A stretch of 40,278 nt of DNA from Bacteroidales bacterium (lineage in GTDB: Bacteria; Bacteroidota; Bacteroidia; Bacteroidales; P3): assembly GCA_016280915.1 (NCBI GenBank), contig JAEEHQ010000077.1, forward strand, positions 1-40,278, given 5' to 3'. The notes under the pieces are model-generated. The model made no database searches, had not been told where the DNA came from, and saw only the letters and a program-made list of their open reading frames with translations. The stretch's first letter is position 1; every line of letters begins with the position of its first letter. Shown in pieces: positions 6,804-15,603 of the stretch. The position numbers and the translations under genes were made by a program.

Positions 6804-7471
6804 TGCGTAATCGGAAAAGACATCAGACACCGAGGAGGTGGGTTGTAACTCTGGGGTCGTTGCGGTTTGAGGCGCGGGGAGTGCGATATGGGGCAAAGAA
6901 ACGGGCAGAGGTAGCGGCGGAGAATCTGTTTTATCAGGCTTATTGGGATGATGAGCATCCGGAACGACAGGTGGAGCTTTTCTGCGAGTCGTTGGCGTTG
7001 AATCCGCGGGACGGCATCGTTTATTTGAATCGCGGCATTGCCTACGATGCGTTGGGTGATATGGAGCGGGCGATGGCCGACTTTGAGCAGGCGATTCGGC
7101 TGTGCCCCAAACGGGCGGAGGCATATAACAATCGCGGCTATTTGCGCTATAAGCAGGGGCAGTATGAGCAGGCGATAGCCGACTTCACGAAGGCAATAGA
7201 GCTGAATCCCGACTACGCGCAGGCTTTTTGCAGTCGGGGCAGTGCCTACGGTATGTTGGGACGCCATGAGCAGGCGATGGCTGATATAGAGAAGGCCATC
7301 GAGATAGACCCCGACTTCTTGTTGGCATACGTCAATCGCGCTGCTTACTATCTTAATTTCAACCGAGTAGGTGAGGCTGAAAAGGAACTGAAGTATGTGC
7401 TTGACCACGAGCCCGACGATTCGACCCGCGAGCTAGCAGCAGTATTTGGCCATGTGCCAAGAGAGAAATGA
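6800..7471 (+). CDS. Tetratricopeptide repeat (TPR) protein
   Basis: 223 residues, no signal peptide. The first 50 residues are basic and without repeats (RNRKRHQTPRR). Residues about 70-205 hold four TPR units with the usual pattern (W/Y..G.AY...G....A..D...AI...P): AYNNRGYLRYKQGQYEQAI is the clearest. TPR domains mediate protein-protein contacts; the partner is not evident. It stands alone, 200 bp after the SPFH operon and convergent with queF. It is richer in G+C than the locus before it. Start is ATG 6800 or 6803. Confidence 0.85.
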   Translation: MMRNRKRHQTPRRWVVTLGSLRFEARGVRYGAKKRAEVAAENLFYQAYWDDEHPERQVELFCESLALNPRDGIVYLNRGIAYDALGDMERAMADFEQAIRLCPKRAEAYNNRGYLRYKQGQYEQAIADFTKAIELNPDYAQAFCSRGSAYGMLGRHEQAMADIEKAIEIDPDFLLAYVNRAAYYLNFNRVGEAEKELKYVLDHEPDDSTRELAAVFGHVPREK

Positions 7472-7584
7472 GAAGTAATAGCGTGCCCGTTGCTCAACGC
7501 ATGCTGCCTTCCGCATTGGAACTCACTTTTTGCGATATGAGGGGTAAATCCTCTTGGACTGTTGAAAAACAGTCGCATACCAAT

Positions 7585-7613
7585 TAAAACCAACCTCAAA
7601 AGGTGTGGTTTTA
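7585..7613. terminator. Bidirectional terminator between the TPR gene and queF
   Basis: TAAAACCA (7585-7592) pairs with TGGTTTTA (7606-7613), with a further CCT/AGG pairing inside. The A/T flanks give a T-rich 3' side on both strands. A second hairpin, GACTGTT-gaaa-AACAGTC, lies just to the left (7558-7575). Confidence 0.5.
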
Positions 7614-7635
7614 CGAAAGTCTCACCTTTCCATTC

Positions 7636-8094
7636 TTACTCGTGGGTAGCAAAGCGCTGGTGAGCCAGCTGCTCGTATTGGGTGCCTTTGCGACCGTAGT
7701 TGGCGTAGGGGTAGATGCTGATGCCGCCACGGGGCACGAAGAAGCCGGTAACCTCGATATATTTGGGATCCATGAGGTTGATGAGGTCTTTGAGGATGAT
7801 GTTAATGCAGTCCTCGTGGAAGTCGCCATGGTTGCGGAAACTATGGAGATAGAGTTTGAGGCTCTTGCTTTCAACCATGCGCTGGTCGGGAATGTAACTG
7901 ATGCGGAGCTCGGCGAAGTCGGGCTGTCCTGTAATAGGACAAAGGGTTGTGAACTCGGGACAGTTGAAACGCACCCAATAGTCGTGGTCGGGGTGCTGGT
8001 TCTCGAAAGTTTCGAGGACACGGGGGTTGTAGTTGTCTTGGTATTGGGTTGGGTTACCCAACTGCTGGAGACCCTCTTGATTGCGGTTACTCAT
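7636..8094 (-). CDS. queF: NADPH-dependent 7-cyano-7-deazaguanine reductase (preQ0 reductase)
   Basis: 152 residues, the length of the short (unimodular, type I) QueF. It reduces the nitrile of preQ0 to the aminomethyl group of preQ1 on the way to queuosine in tRNA. The catalytic Cys52 and Asp59 lie in CPITGQPDF, and the QueF signature ESKSLKLY follows at about 75-82, with the conserved [11 protein letters not shown] after it. The C-terminus has the expected [14 protein letters not shown]. It begins 2 bp after the stop of the queuosine-precursor transporter gene, so the two form an operon. No other queuosine genes (queC, queD, queE, tgt) lie in the window. Confidence 0.96.
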   Translation of the reverse strand: MSNRNQEGLQQLGNPTQYQDNYNPRVLETFENQHPDHDYWVRFNCPEFTTLCPITGQPDFAELRISYIPDQRMVESKSLKLYLHSFRNHGDFHEDCINIILKDLINLMDPKYIEVTGFFVPRGGISIYPYANYGRKGTQYEQLAHQRFATHE

Positions 8095-8096
8095 GA

Positions 8097-8801
8097 TTAA
8101 AGGTCACGGATTTTAAATGGATTGTAAGAAATATTGATGTCGTAGGTGTCGATGCCTTCGTGGCGTTTGACACGGGCGACGACCATCTTGGTAACAGGGA
8201 GGATGAGGATTTCGTAGAGCACCTTGGCGGAAACCTGACAAACCATCATGGTAAGGACGGCCTTGAGGCCCATGGCCCAAAACATAATGGGAATGAAAAT
8301 GAGGGAGTCGGCACATTCACCCACAAGGGAGGAAACGATGGCACGGAGCCAGAAGTTTTTGCCCTGTTGGAGCACTTTCATGCGACTGAGGACCCATGCG
8401 TTGAGGGTTGAGCCAGCCAAGAACGCCATGAGGGAGGCGATGGTGGCACGGGGAGCGGCTCCGAAGATGGTACGGAAAGCATCGTCATTGGGCCAAAATG
8501 GGGCACCTGGCAGCAGAATGGCCAACTGGGTGATAAGCACCACGAAGAAATTCATGAGGAATCCCATCCAAATGACCAGGCGGGCACGGCGGTAGCCGTA
8601 TACCTCGCTGAGGCAGTCGTTGATGATGTAGGAGATGGGGAAAACGATGACGGCAGCCGGCAGGGTGATGCCCAGGACAATGAAGACCTTAGAGGCAATG
8701 AGGTTGGAGATAATCAGGCAGGTGCAGAAGAGCACGGCCATGAAAACGAAAGTGGGGGAGAACGTTGGACGCTGTTCTCGAGCGAGATTGTTTTTTGTCA
8801 T
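8097..8801 (-). CDS. yhhQ: Queuosine precursor transporter (YhhQ/QPTR family)
   Basis: 234 residues with about six membrane helices. The N-terminal region [39 protein letters not shown] is typical of the family (formerly DUF165/VUT). The loop [15 protein letters not shown] is the strongest signature. In Escherichia coli YhhQ imports preQ0/preQ1. Its position directly ahead of queF, 2 bp apart, supports a preQ0-linked role here. A leader of about 60 bases precedes it. Confidence 0.92.
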   Translation of the reverse strand: MTKNNLAREQRPTFSPTFVFMAVLFCTCLIISNLIASKVFIVLGITLPAAVIVFPISYIINDCLSEVYGYRRARLVIWMGFLMNFFVVLITQLAILLPGAPFWPNDDAFRTIFGAAPRATIASLMAFLAGSTLNAWVLSRMKVLQQGKNFWLRAIVSSLVGECADSLIFIPIMFWAMGLKAVLTMMVCQVSAKVLYEILILPVTKMVVARVKRHEGIDTYDINISYNPFKIRDL

Positions 8802-8866
8802 TAATTCTTGTTTTTAAAGTGGTTATCAAGTACACTAGTGCAGGAAAGCTCCCGCAAAAACAGTTG

Positions 8867-8874
8867 CAAAATTA
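8867..8874 (-). promoter_or_regulatory. Promoter of the yhhQ-queF operon (TAATTTTG)
   Basis: On the minus strand TAATTTTG matches TAnnTTTG. The transcript leader contains a hairpin (8840-8855, GCGGGA-gctt-TCCTGC as transcribed). It does not match the preQ1-I pattern by eye. Confidence 0.45.
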
Positions 8875-8926
8875 CTACTTTTTATTGAAATGGTAAAAAA
8901 AAGTTCGTAATATGGCGAAAAAGGTG

Positions 8927-8934
8927 TATTTTTG
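8927..8934 (+). promoter_or_regulatory. Promoter of the EFR1-type gene (TATTTTTG)
   Basis: TATTTTTG fits TAnnTTTG, with a TTCG about 20 bases upstream as a weak -33 element. A small GGCT-tgc-AGCC hairpin follows in the leader. This promoter is divergent from that of yhhQ about 50 bp away. Confidence 0.45.
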
Positions 8935-8976
8935 CATGATGGCTTGCAGCCAACAACAATACAAATGTAGAACTTT

Positions 8977-9744
8977 ATGATTTTTTATTTTTCAGGATTG
9001 GGCAACAGTCACCATGTGGCGAAAGGCCTCGTCGAAGAGGGCGAGCGACTGTTTTTTATACCCGAAGTGGAGCGGGCAGGATGCCTCGACTACACCATTG
9101 AGAAGGATGAACGGTTAGGGTTTGTCTTCCCTGTGTACTCTTGGCGGGCACCCCGGCTGGTATCGGACTTTGTGCAGCGGATGCGGCTAAAAGGGACTCC
9201 GGGTTATACCTTTATGGTGTGTACCTGCGGCGATGACTGTGCCAAGACTGAAAGCTATTTCCGCAGAGACCTTGGGCGAGCAGGGCTGACATTAGATGCT
9301 GCCATAGCCATACAGATGCCCAACACCTACGTCAACCTGCCTGGCATGAACGTGGACCCTACCGAGTTGGCCAACGACAAGCTAACGAAGGCCGAAAGAC
9401 GCATTGCGGATGTGAGGGCACTGTTGCAGCGACGGGAGCGGGTATCGCAGATGATTGTTACCGGTGCGGCGGGCTTGAAGTCGGATATCATACAGCCGTT
9501 GTTTTATCGTTTTCTCGTGAAGGACAAGCCATTCCATAGTACCGATGCCTGCGTGTCGTGCGGCTTATGCGCCAAGAGTTGCCCGCTGCAGAATATCAAG
9601 ATGGTGGAAGGCCGTCCACAATGGATGGGCAACTGCACCACCTGTTTGTCGTGCTATCACCATTGTCCGCAGCACGCGGTGCAGTTTGGCAAAGCCACCG
9701 CAAACAAGGGGCAATACTACTATGATGAAAACAAGAAAGCATGA
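8977..9744 (+). CDS. EFR1-family flavodoxin/ferredoxin fusion protein
   Basis: 255 residues. The N-terminal flavodoxin-like half starts MIFYFSGLGNSHHVAKGL, where the phosphate-binding loop (SGLGNSHHVA in place of the usual SGTGNS) is seen at residues 5-14. The C-terminal part, about 188-232, has two 4Fe-4S motifs, CVSCGLCAKSCP and CTTCLSCYHHCP. This order (flavodoxin fold then two clusters) defines the EFR1 family, small cytoplasmic electron carriers of anaerobes. Physiological partners are not shown by context: it lies alone between queuosine and xylose genes, 112 bp before xylE. Confidence 0.9.
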   Translation: MIFYFSGLGNSHHVAKGLVEEGERLFFIPEVERAGCLDYTIEKDERLGFVFPVYSWRAPRLVSDFVQRMRLKGTPGYTFMVCTCGDDCAKTESYFRRDLGRAGLTLDAAIAIQMPNTYVNLPGMNVDPTELANDKLTKAERRIADVRALLQRRERVSQMIVTGAAGLKSDIIQPLFYRFLVKDKPFHSTDACVSCGLCAKSCPLQNIKMVEGRPQWMGNCTTCLSCYHHCPQHAVQFGKATANKGQYYYDENKKA

Positions 9745-9772
9745 GAATCATTAGAAGCGAATAATACAATGC

Positions 9773-9801
9773 TTTGACATAACTAATCAACTTATTTGAT
9801 T
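9773..9801 (+). promoter_or_regulatory. Possible promoter/operator region of the xyl operon
   Basis: AATCAA (9785-9790), five bases, TTGATT (9796-9801) is a perfect inverted repeat. It overlaps a poor -7-like TATTTG (9793-9798), with TTTG at 9773-9776 upstream. A regulator could act here, but no xylR-type gene is adjacent. Confidence 0.3.
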
Positions 9802-9856
9802 CTATCGGGGAAATCAGTCTTATAACAAACAAGAACCTTTTAGAAAAATAAAATAT

Positions 9857-11338
9857 ATGAATAGTAAGAATCAAGAGGGTAGCAAGCTCTACCTCTTTTC
9901 GATTGTTATAGTGGCCGTTATCGGAGGTCTGCTCTTCGGTTATGACACCGCGGTAATCAACGGTGCTGAGAAGGGGCTACAGGCCTTTTTTATGCAAGGC
10001 GACTTCAACTACACCAACTTCATGCATGGCATCACCTGCTCGTCGGCCCTGATTGGGTGTGTGATAGGCAGTGCCATTTCGGGCCTCTTAGCCAGCCGAC
10101 TGGGACGCAAGCGGTCGCTCTTTGTGGCAGGACTTTGCTTCTTCTTCTCAGCAGCAGGGTCGTTCTATCCGGAGTTTCTATTCTTTTCCAAAGGAGAAGC
10201 ATCGGTAGGACTGTTGGTAGCCTTTAACCTCTACCGAGTGCTGGGGGGCATCGGAGTGGGCATGGCATCGGCCTTATGTCCCATGTACATTGCCGAGGTG
10301 GCTCCAAGCAACCTGCGCGGCACCTTAGTGTCGTGGAACCAATTTGCCATCATTTTCGGCCAACTGGTGGTGTATTTTGTCAGTTTTGTCATTGTGGGCA
10401 ACCACGTGATACCTGCCATAGAAAGGATGGCGGACGGAATGAACATGGTGACCAATGCCGCAGAGGCCCAATGGAGCATCGAGGAGGGGTGGCGACTGAT
10501 GTTTGTGAGCGAATGCGTGCCGGCAGGATTGTTTGCGCTGCTGATTCTTTTGGTGCCTGAAACACCTCGCTACTTAGCCATGAACGGTAAGGACGACAAA
10601 GCCCTGAAGGTTCTCAGCCGCATCAATGGTGCCCAGAGAGCAGCAGAAATACTGGCAGAAATCAAGTCCACCACAATGGAAAAGAAAGAAAAACTGTTCA
10701 CTTATGGCTACATGGTGGTGTTCATAGGCATCATGCTGAGTGTCTTCCAGCAGGTGGTGGGCATCAACGCGGTGCTATACTACTCCACCACCATCTTTGC
10801 CTCCATGGGCATGGAGAACCCAATGGTGAACACCGTTATCATGGGGGTAGTGAACATCCTGTTTACCCTTATCGCCATCTTTACGGTGGAAAAGGTGGGA
10901 CGGAAACCACTGCTGATTACCGGATCGCTGGGCATGGCCGTGGGAGCATTTGGTGTGGCATTGTGCAGCATCTTCCCTACCCTGCCACCCATTCTCAACG
11001 TCATCAGCATCATCTTTTATAGCGCCTGCTTTATGTTCAGCTGGGGGCCCATCTGTTGGGTGCTCATCAGCGAGATATTTCCCAACACCATCCGCGGTGC
11101 TGCTGTGGCCATTGCCGTGGCATTTCAGTGGGTGTTCAACTTCATCGTCAGCAGTACCTTTGTGCCGATGTACAATCTGGAGCTGGGGCCGATGGGGGCC
11201 AATTTCGGACATTTGCTGGCTTACGGATTGTATGGAGTGATGTGTGTGGTGGCGGCCATCTTTGTGTGGCGGCTGGTACCTGAAACCAAGGGCAAGACAT
11301 TGGAAGAAATGAATGAGTTGTGGAGGAAGCGCTCTTAG
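9857..11338 (+). CDS. xylE: Xylose:proton symporter, major facilitator sugar porter
   Basis: 493 residues, 12 membrane helices, the length of E. coli XylE. Sugar-porter signatures are in place: GYDTAVINGA in helix 1, RLGRKRS in the 2-3 loop, PETPRYLAMNGK after helix 6, QQVVGINAVLYY in helix 7, GRKPLL, and PETKGKTLEEM at the C-terminus. It imports D-xylose with a proton through the inner membrane. The substrate is assigned mainly from the two genes that follow, xylose isomerase and xylulokinase. An insert between helices 5 and 6 (HVIPAIERMADGMNMV) is normal for this group. It is first in the operon, 71 bp before xylA. Confidence 0.93.
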   Translation: MNSKNQEGSKLYLFSIVIVAVIGGLLFGYDTAVINGAEKGLQAFFMQGDFNYTNFMHGITCSSALIGCVIGSAISGLLASRLGRKRSLFVAGLCFFFSAAGSFYPEFLFFSKGEASVGLLVAFNLYRVLGGIGVGMASALCPMYIAEVAPSNLRGTLVSWNQFAIIFGQLVVYFVSFVIVGNHVIPAIERMADGMNMVTNAAEAQWSIEEGWRLMFVSECVPAGLFALLILLVPETPRYLAMNGKDDKALKVLSRINGAQRAAEILAEIKSTTMEKKEKLFTYGYMVVFIGIMLSVFQQVVGINAVLYYSTTIFASMGMENPMVNTVIMGVVNILFTLIAIFTVEKVGRKPLLITGSLGMAVGAFGVALCSIFPTLPPILNVISIIFYSACFMFSWGPICWVLISEIFPNTIRGAAVAIAVAFQWVFNFIVSSTFVPMYNLELGPMGANFGHLLAYGLYGVMCVVAAIFVWRLVPETKGKTLEEMNELWRKRS

Positions 11339-11409
11339 GTTTATTGAAAAGTTATTCGTTTATAATCCATCATTCAATTATCAAGAATAAGAAATAAGAC
11401 AATATAGTT

Positions 11410-12723
11410 ATGAAAGAGTTTTTCCCAAACATTGACAAAATTAAGTACGAAGGACCTGCGTCCAAAAATCCTATGGCTTTTCGTTATTATGACGCAGAGC
11501 GCATAGTAAATGGCAAGAAGATGAAAGACTGGATGAAGTTTGCCATGGCATGGTGGCATACCCTATGCGCAGAAGGCACTGACCAGTTTGGCGGCAATGC
11601 CAAGTCATTTCCTTGGAATGCTAAGCTGACAGAGGATCCCATTGCAGCCTCTAAGGAAAAGATGGATGCCGGATTTGAGTTCATGACCAAGATGGGTATC
11701 GAATATTTCTGCTTCCACGACGTGGACCTGGTACCGGAAGCTGACACGGTGGAGGAATATGAGAAGAACTATCAGATTATGCTCGATTATGCAGAGCAAA
11801 AGATGAAGGAGACGGGTATCAAACTGCTATGGTCAACCGCCAATGTTTTCGGTCATCGTCGCTATATGAATGGAGCTGCCACCAACCCCGATTTTGACGT
11901 GGTGAGCCGTGCCATCGTTCAAATAAAGAACAGTATCGACGCAGCCATCCGCTTGGGTGCCACCAACTATGTTTTTTGGGGCGGACGAGAGGGCTATTGC
12001 AGCCTGCTGAACACCGACATGAAGCGCGAAAAAGACCATCTGGCCATGATGCTGAAGATGGCTCGCGACTATGGCCGCAAGAATGGTTTCAAAGGCACCT
12101 TCCTCATTGAGCCCAAACCCATGGAGCCCACAAAGCACCAATATGACACCGACACGGAGACCGTGATTGGATTTTTGCGCCACTACGGATTGGACAAAGA
12201 CTTTAAGGTGAACATCGAAGTAAACCACGCCACCTTGGCAGGACATACTTTTGAGCACGAACTGGCATGCGCAGTGGATGCAGGAATGCTGGGTTCCATC
12301 GATGCCAACCGAGGCGACTATCAGAACGGCTGGGACACCGACCAATTCCCCATCGACCATTTTGAACTAACGCAGGCATGGATGCAGATTCTGCGTAACG
12401 GCGGCTTCCAAGACGGTGGCACCAATTTCGATGCCAAGACCCGACGCAACAGTACCGACCTTCAAGATATTTTCATCGCCCATATTTCTGGCATGGATGC
12501 CATGGCACATGCTTTCCTTAGTGCCGTAGAAATCATGGAACAGTCACCTCTACCTAAAATGCTAAAGGAACGTTATGCCAGTTTCGACAGCGGCATAGGC
12601 AAACAGTTTGAAGATGGCAAACTGACGCTGGAGGATGTCTACAACTACGGCAAGAAAGTTGGCGAGCCAAAGCAGATGAGCGGACAGCAAGAACTGTATG
12701 AGGCCATCGTAAACATGTACTAA
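11410..12723 (+). CDS. xylA: Xylose isomerase
   Basis: 437 residues, a class II (long) xylose isomerase. It converts D-xylose to D-xylulose in the cytoplasm using two divalent metal ions. Catalytic and metal-site motifs are all visible: FHDVDLVPE (catalytic His and Asp), VFWGGREGY, the metal ligands in IEPKPMEPTKHQYD and NIEVNHATLAGHTFEHEL, and SIDANRGD...WDTDQFP. The N-terminal region KIKYEGPASKNPMAFRYY is the usual class II start. It lies 18 bp before xylB. Confidence 0.98.
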   Translation: MKEFFPNIDKIKYEGPASKNPMAFRYYDAERIVNGKKMKDWMKFAMAWWHTLCAEGTDQFGGNAKSFPWNAKLTEDPIAASKEKMDAGFEFMTKMGIEYFCFHDVDLVPEADTVEEYEKNYQIMLDYAEQKMKETGIKLLWSTANVFGHRRYMNGAATNPDFDVVSRAIVQIKNSIDAAIRLGATNYVFWGGREGYCSLLNTDMKREKDHLAMMLKMARDYGRKNGFKGTFLIEPKPMEPTKHQYDTDTETVIGFLRHYGLDKDFKVNIEVNHATLAGHTFEHELACAVDAGMLGSIDANRGDYQNGWDTDQFPIDHFELTQAWMQILRNGGFQDGGTNFDAKTRRNSTDLQDIFIAHISGMDAMAHAFLSAVEIMEQSPLPKMLKERYASFDSGIGKQFEDGKLTLEDVYNYGKKVGEPKQMSGQQELYEAIVNMY

Positions 12724-12741
12724 TTTACTGCTTAACGCAAG

Positions 12742-14253
12742 ATGCAGAACTACCTTTTAGGCTATGACGTGGGAAGCAGCTCTGTTAAGGCCGCAATCGT
12801 GGATGTTGGGAGTGGCAAATGCATCGCTACCGACTTTTACCCAAAACAAGAGGCTCCCATTAAAGCACACAGAGCAGGATGGGCAGAACAGAATCCTGAC
12901 GACTGGTGGGAGTTTCTCAAACATGCCACCAAGTCGGTGATTGCTACCGCCAAAAAACAAGGGGCATTCTCCCCTAAGGAGATTTCAGCCATCGGCATTT
13001 CATGGCAGATGCATGGACTGGTGTGCGTAGACAAAATGCTGAAGCCAATGCGCGATGCCATCATTTGGTGCGACAGCAGGGCAGTATCCTATGGGCAGAA
13101 GGCTTTTAACTCACTTGGCGAGGAATACTGCTTGGGACATTTGCTCAATAGTCCCGGCAATTTCACCGCTGCCAAGTTGGCTTGGGTTAAAGAGAATGAA
13201 CCAGCACTATTTGAACGCATCCACCGTATCATGCTCCCCGGCGACTATATAGCCATGAAACTATCGGGCGAATGCACCACAACTATCGAAGGCCTTTCTG
13301 AAGGAATGATGTGGGATTTTGCCGAAAAACGCGTTGCCACAGAGTTGCTCGACTATTATGGATTCAGCCATGATTTAATCCCACCCATCGTGCCTAATTT
13401 CGGATTACAGCAGCATTTGAGCCGAGCTGCAGCAGAGAAATTGGGACTATGGGAAGGCACACCCATTACCTACCGTGCTGGTGACCAGCCCAACAATGCC
13501 CTTTCGCTCAATGTACTCAATCCTGGCGAAATAGCAGCAACAGCAGGCACATCGGGAGTGGTTTATGGTGTCAGCGATGCGTTGACTCATGACCCAAAAA
13601 GCCGCGTAAACACCTTTGCACATGTAAACTATACCCCTGACCTCACCCGACTGGGGGTATTGCTGTGCATCAATGGAACCGGCATCTTAAACTCATGGCT
13701 CAAACACAACGTGGTTCCAAAGGGAATGTCCTACGACGAAATGAACCGTGTGGCCTCCCAAGCTCCCATTGGGTGCGATGGACTCAGCATCCTACCTTTC
13801 GGCAACGGCAGCGAGCGTATGCTTGGCAACAACGACATCGGCTGCAGTTTTCACGGACTCTCATTCAACCGCCACGGCCTGTCCCACCTGCTACGAGCTG
13901 CACTAGAGGGCATCGCCTTCTCGTTCCGCTACGGGGTCGACATCATGCGTTATTTAGGCATTGACCTAACCACCATCAGGGCTGGACACAGCAACATGTT
14001 CCTTAGCCCGCTCTTTGTCCAAACCCTGTCCACCGTCTGCAATGCCGACATCGAACTGATGAACACCGACGGGGCCACCGGTGCCGCCCGTGGAGCCGGA
14101 CTCGGAGCGCAAATATATGCATCTCCCACCGAAGCTTTCAACTCACTAAAGCAACTTTCTGTTGTCCACCCAGAGATTACCCAACGTGCCGAACTAGTAG
14201 ATATTTATGGCCAATGGCTGGAACACCTGAACAAACTGGTGCCAACAACCTGA
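12742..14253 (+). CDS. xylB: Xylulokinase
   Basis: 503 residues, FGGY carbohydrate kinase family. It phosphorylates D-xylulose with ATP to xylulose-5-phosphate, feeding the pentose phosphate pathway. The N-terminal nucleotide-binding motif GYDVGSSSVKAAIVD and the substrate-side GISWQMHGLV...IIWCDSRA are visible, as are GDQPNNALSL with the likely catalytic Asp, and the C-terminal GATGAARGAGLGA. It starts 18 bp after xylA and is the last gene of the operon, followed by a long hairpin at 14278-14323. Confidence 0.96.
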   Translation: MQNYLLGYDVGSSSVKAAIVDVGSGKCIATDFYPKQEAPIKAHRAGWAEQNPDDWWEFLKHATKSVIATAKKQGAFSPKEISAIGISWQMHGLVCVDKMLKPMRDAIIWCDSRAVSYGQKAFNSLGEEYCLGHLLNSPGNFTAAKLAWVKENEPALFERIHRIMLPGDYIAMKLSGECTTTIEGLSEGMMWDFAEKRVATELLDYYGFSHDLIPPIVPNFGLQQHLSRAAAEKLGLWEGTPITYRAGDQPNNALSLNVLNPGEIAATAGTSGVVYGVSDALTHDPKSRVNTFAHVNYTPDLTRLGVLLCINGTGILNSWLKHNVVPKGMSYDEMNRVASQAPIGCDGLSILPFGNGSERMLGNNDIGCSFHGLSFNRHGLSHLLRAALEGIAFSFRYGVDIMRYLGIDLTTIRAGHSNMFLSPLFVQTLSTVCNADIELMNTDGATGAARGAGLGAQIYASPTEAFNSLKQLSVVHPEITQRAELVDIYGQWLEHLNKLVPTT

Positions 14254-14277
14254 CGTTTGGTGACCCCACCTAACATA

Positions 14278-14323
14278 GTGGCCAATTTACATCCCTTTGT
14301 CAATCGTGATGTAAGTTGGCCAC
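14278..14323 (+). terminator. Long hairpin ending the xyl operon
   Basis: GTGGCCAATTTACATC (14278-14293) pairs with 14308-14323 over 16 positions with one mismatch and a 14-base loop. CCCCTTTATGTT follows, so the T tract is poor. It may stabilise the mRNA end or act with Rho-dependent termination. Confidence 0.45.
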
Positions 14324-14550
14324 CCCTTTATGTTCAGCACATTTGCTTCGGGTAGATACTGCCACGATTACCAATCTATTCCAAAATGGTACCAAGTGAT
14401 GATGGGATTTTGGGCTGGAATGAAGGTGGTCGGTAGTGTCCGTTTGGTACAAGATGCCAATAGACATAATACGACTTGCAATAAGAATCTGTTTTGAGAG
14501 ATTGTCAAATCCTGTTAAATAACCGGTAATATATCTGCTAATAAAACATA
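14324..14550. other. Intergenic DNA without recognised gene
   Basis: No reading frame, RNA gene or mobile-element end was recognised. A GTACCAA/TTGGTAC pair about 60 bp apart is the only repeat noted. Confidence 0.4.
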
Positions 14551-14580
14551 AAACTCCCAGCCTCTTGTGGTTGGGAGTTT
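14551..14580. terminator. Terminator hairpin, probably for the minus-strand gene at 14617
   Basis: AAACTCCCA (14551-14559) pairs exactly with TGGGAGTTT (14572-14580). On the minus strand the stem is followed by TTTTATGTTTTATT, a fair T-rich tail; on the plus strand by CATTTATT, so it may work both ways. Confidence 0.6.
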
Positions 14581-14616
14581 CATTTATTACAAATTTAATG
14601 TCAATGAATGGGCATA

Positions 14617-15603
14617 CTAGTACTCCGGCACATCTGTCAGTCGGGTGATATCGGAGAAAAACGAGGTGGCGGTGAGTTGAGGATAACGCAAAAGGGAGGA
14701 AATCATATTGGGGTGGGCAGCACGAATGGCAACCATTTCCTTCTCAATCTCTTCGGCTATGGGCAACTGCTCCTCTAGGCGGACCCTCATGGCCTTCTCG
14801 ACCGCAGTTCGCTGGATGGGTGCGATCTCCTGATAATACTTGAGTGTTAGCTGAATCTGTTCCTTTTCGCTGGCGCCGGACTTCTGCGGCCCATATTTCT
14901 TGTATATCTCCTTGCATTGGGCATCGGCCTCAGACAGGTATTGGTCGGCCTTCTTCCCCGCTGCCTCCCACTTGTCAATCATAGGTTGCAATGGCTCCAG
15001 ATATTCACCGGCCTCGACCGCCTGCTCCATCAGAGCCGCCTCGGCCTGGCCCTGTTGATAATGAGCCGCCAAATAAGCCTCTTGCTCATCTTCGGGCAAG
15101 GTGGCTAAGTAGTCTATCTGCTCCTGAGTCAAACCTGTGTACTTCTGGGCCAAAGAATAGGCATTTTCAACCACTTGCGCTGAGTCTGCTCCCTCCATTG
15201 GGACGGACAAAACCTTCATGGACAAACTCGTCACCTGAGCGCTAAACTTGGTGACCGGACTTGACAACAACCTCAATGTCTGGCCGTTCAACTCATATTC
15301 CTTGTGACTGACCAACTGCTGCACCGTAGGCAACTCAGGCACCTGGCTCATTAGTCCCACGTAGGTGAGCTGGTCGGCCGTTGAAGCAGTCGACTGTCGA
15401 CTGTCGGTAGGTTTCTGCGGCTGATTCTGATTCATTTTCTCCTCCAAGGCTTTAGAGGCAGCCTCGGCAGCTTGATCGGCTAGTTTCTCAGTAACTTTCT
15501 CGGTGGTTTTCTTGGCAGCCTTCTGCAAAAGTCCCCCCAACTGTGCTTGAACGGGAACGCAAAAGAGTGAAAAGCACAATGTAATAATAACAATTTTTTT
15601 CAT
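14617..15603 (-). CDS. Secreted hypothetical protein, helical
   Basis: 328 residues from the ATG at 15603. An upstream ATG at 15630 would put nine extra residues before the signal peptide and is less likely. The signal peptide KKIVIITLCFSLFCVPVQA is followed by AQ, so the mature protein is periplasmic or exported. After it comes LLQKAAKKTTEKVTEKLADQAA, an amphipathic Ala/Lys/Glu helix, then a Gln/Ser-rich linker, and a helical region with EQIDYLATLPEDEQEAYLAAHYQQGQAEA around residues 180-215. I do not recognise the family. It has a terminator downstream and over 800 bp of gene-free DNA upstream, so it is probably a single-gene unit. Confidence 0.7.
   Translation of the reverse strand: MKKIVIITLCFSLFCVPVQAQLGGLLQKAAKKTTEKVTEKLADQAAEAASKALEEKMNQNQPQKPTDSRQSTASTADQLTYVGLMSQVPELPTVQQLVSHKEYELNGQTLRLLSSPVTKFSAQVTSLSMKVLSVPMEGADSAQVVENAYSLAQKYTGLTQEQIDYLATLPEDEQEAYLAAHYQQGQAEAALMEQAVEAGEYLEPLQPMIDKWEAAGKKADQYLSEADAQCKEIYKKYGPQKSGASEKEQIQLTLKYYQEIAPIQRTAVEKAMRVRLEEQLPIAEEIEKEMVAIRAAHPNMISSLLRYPQLTATSFFSDITRLTDVPEY

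Noticed and set aside
7603-8100. Plus-strand frame opposite queF
   Set aside because: QueF motifs ([17 protein letters not shown]) on the minus strand are decisive; the Val-rich opposite product is a shadow.
8820-8870. preQ1-I riboswitch before yhhQ
   Set aside because: The hairpin loop has only four bases and no tail able to form the required pseudoknot was seen.
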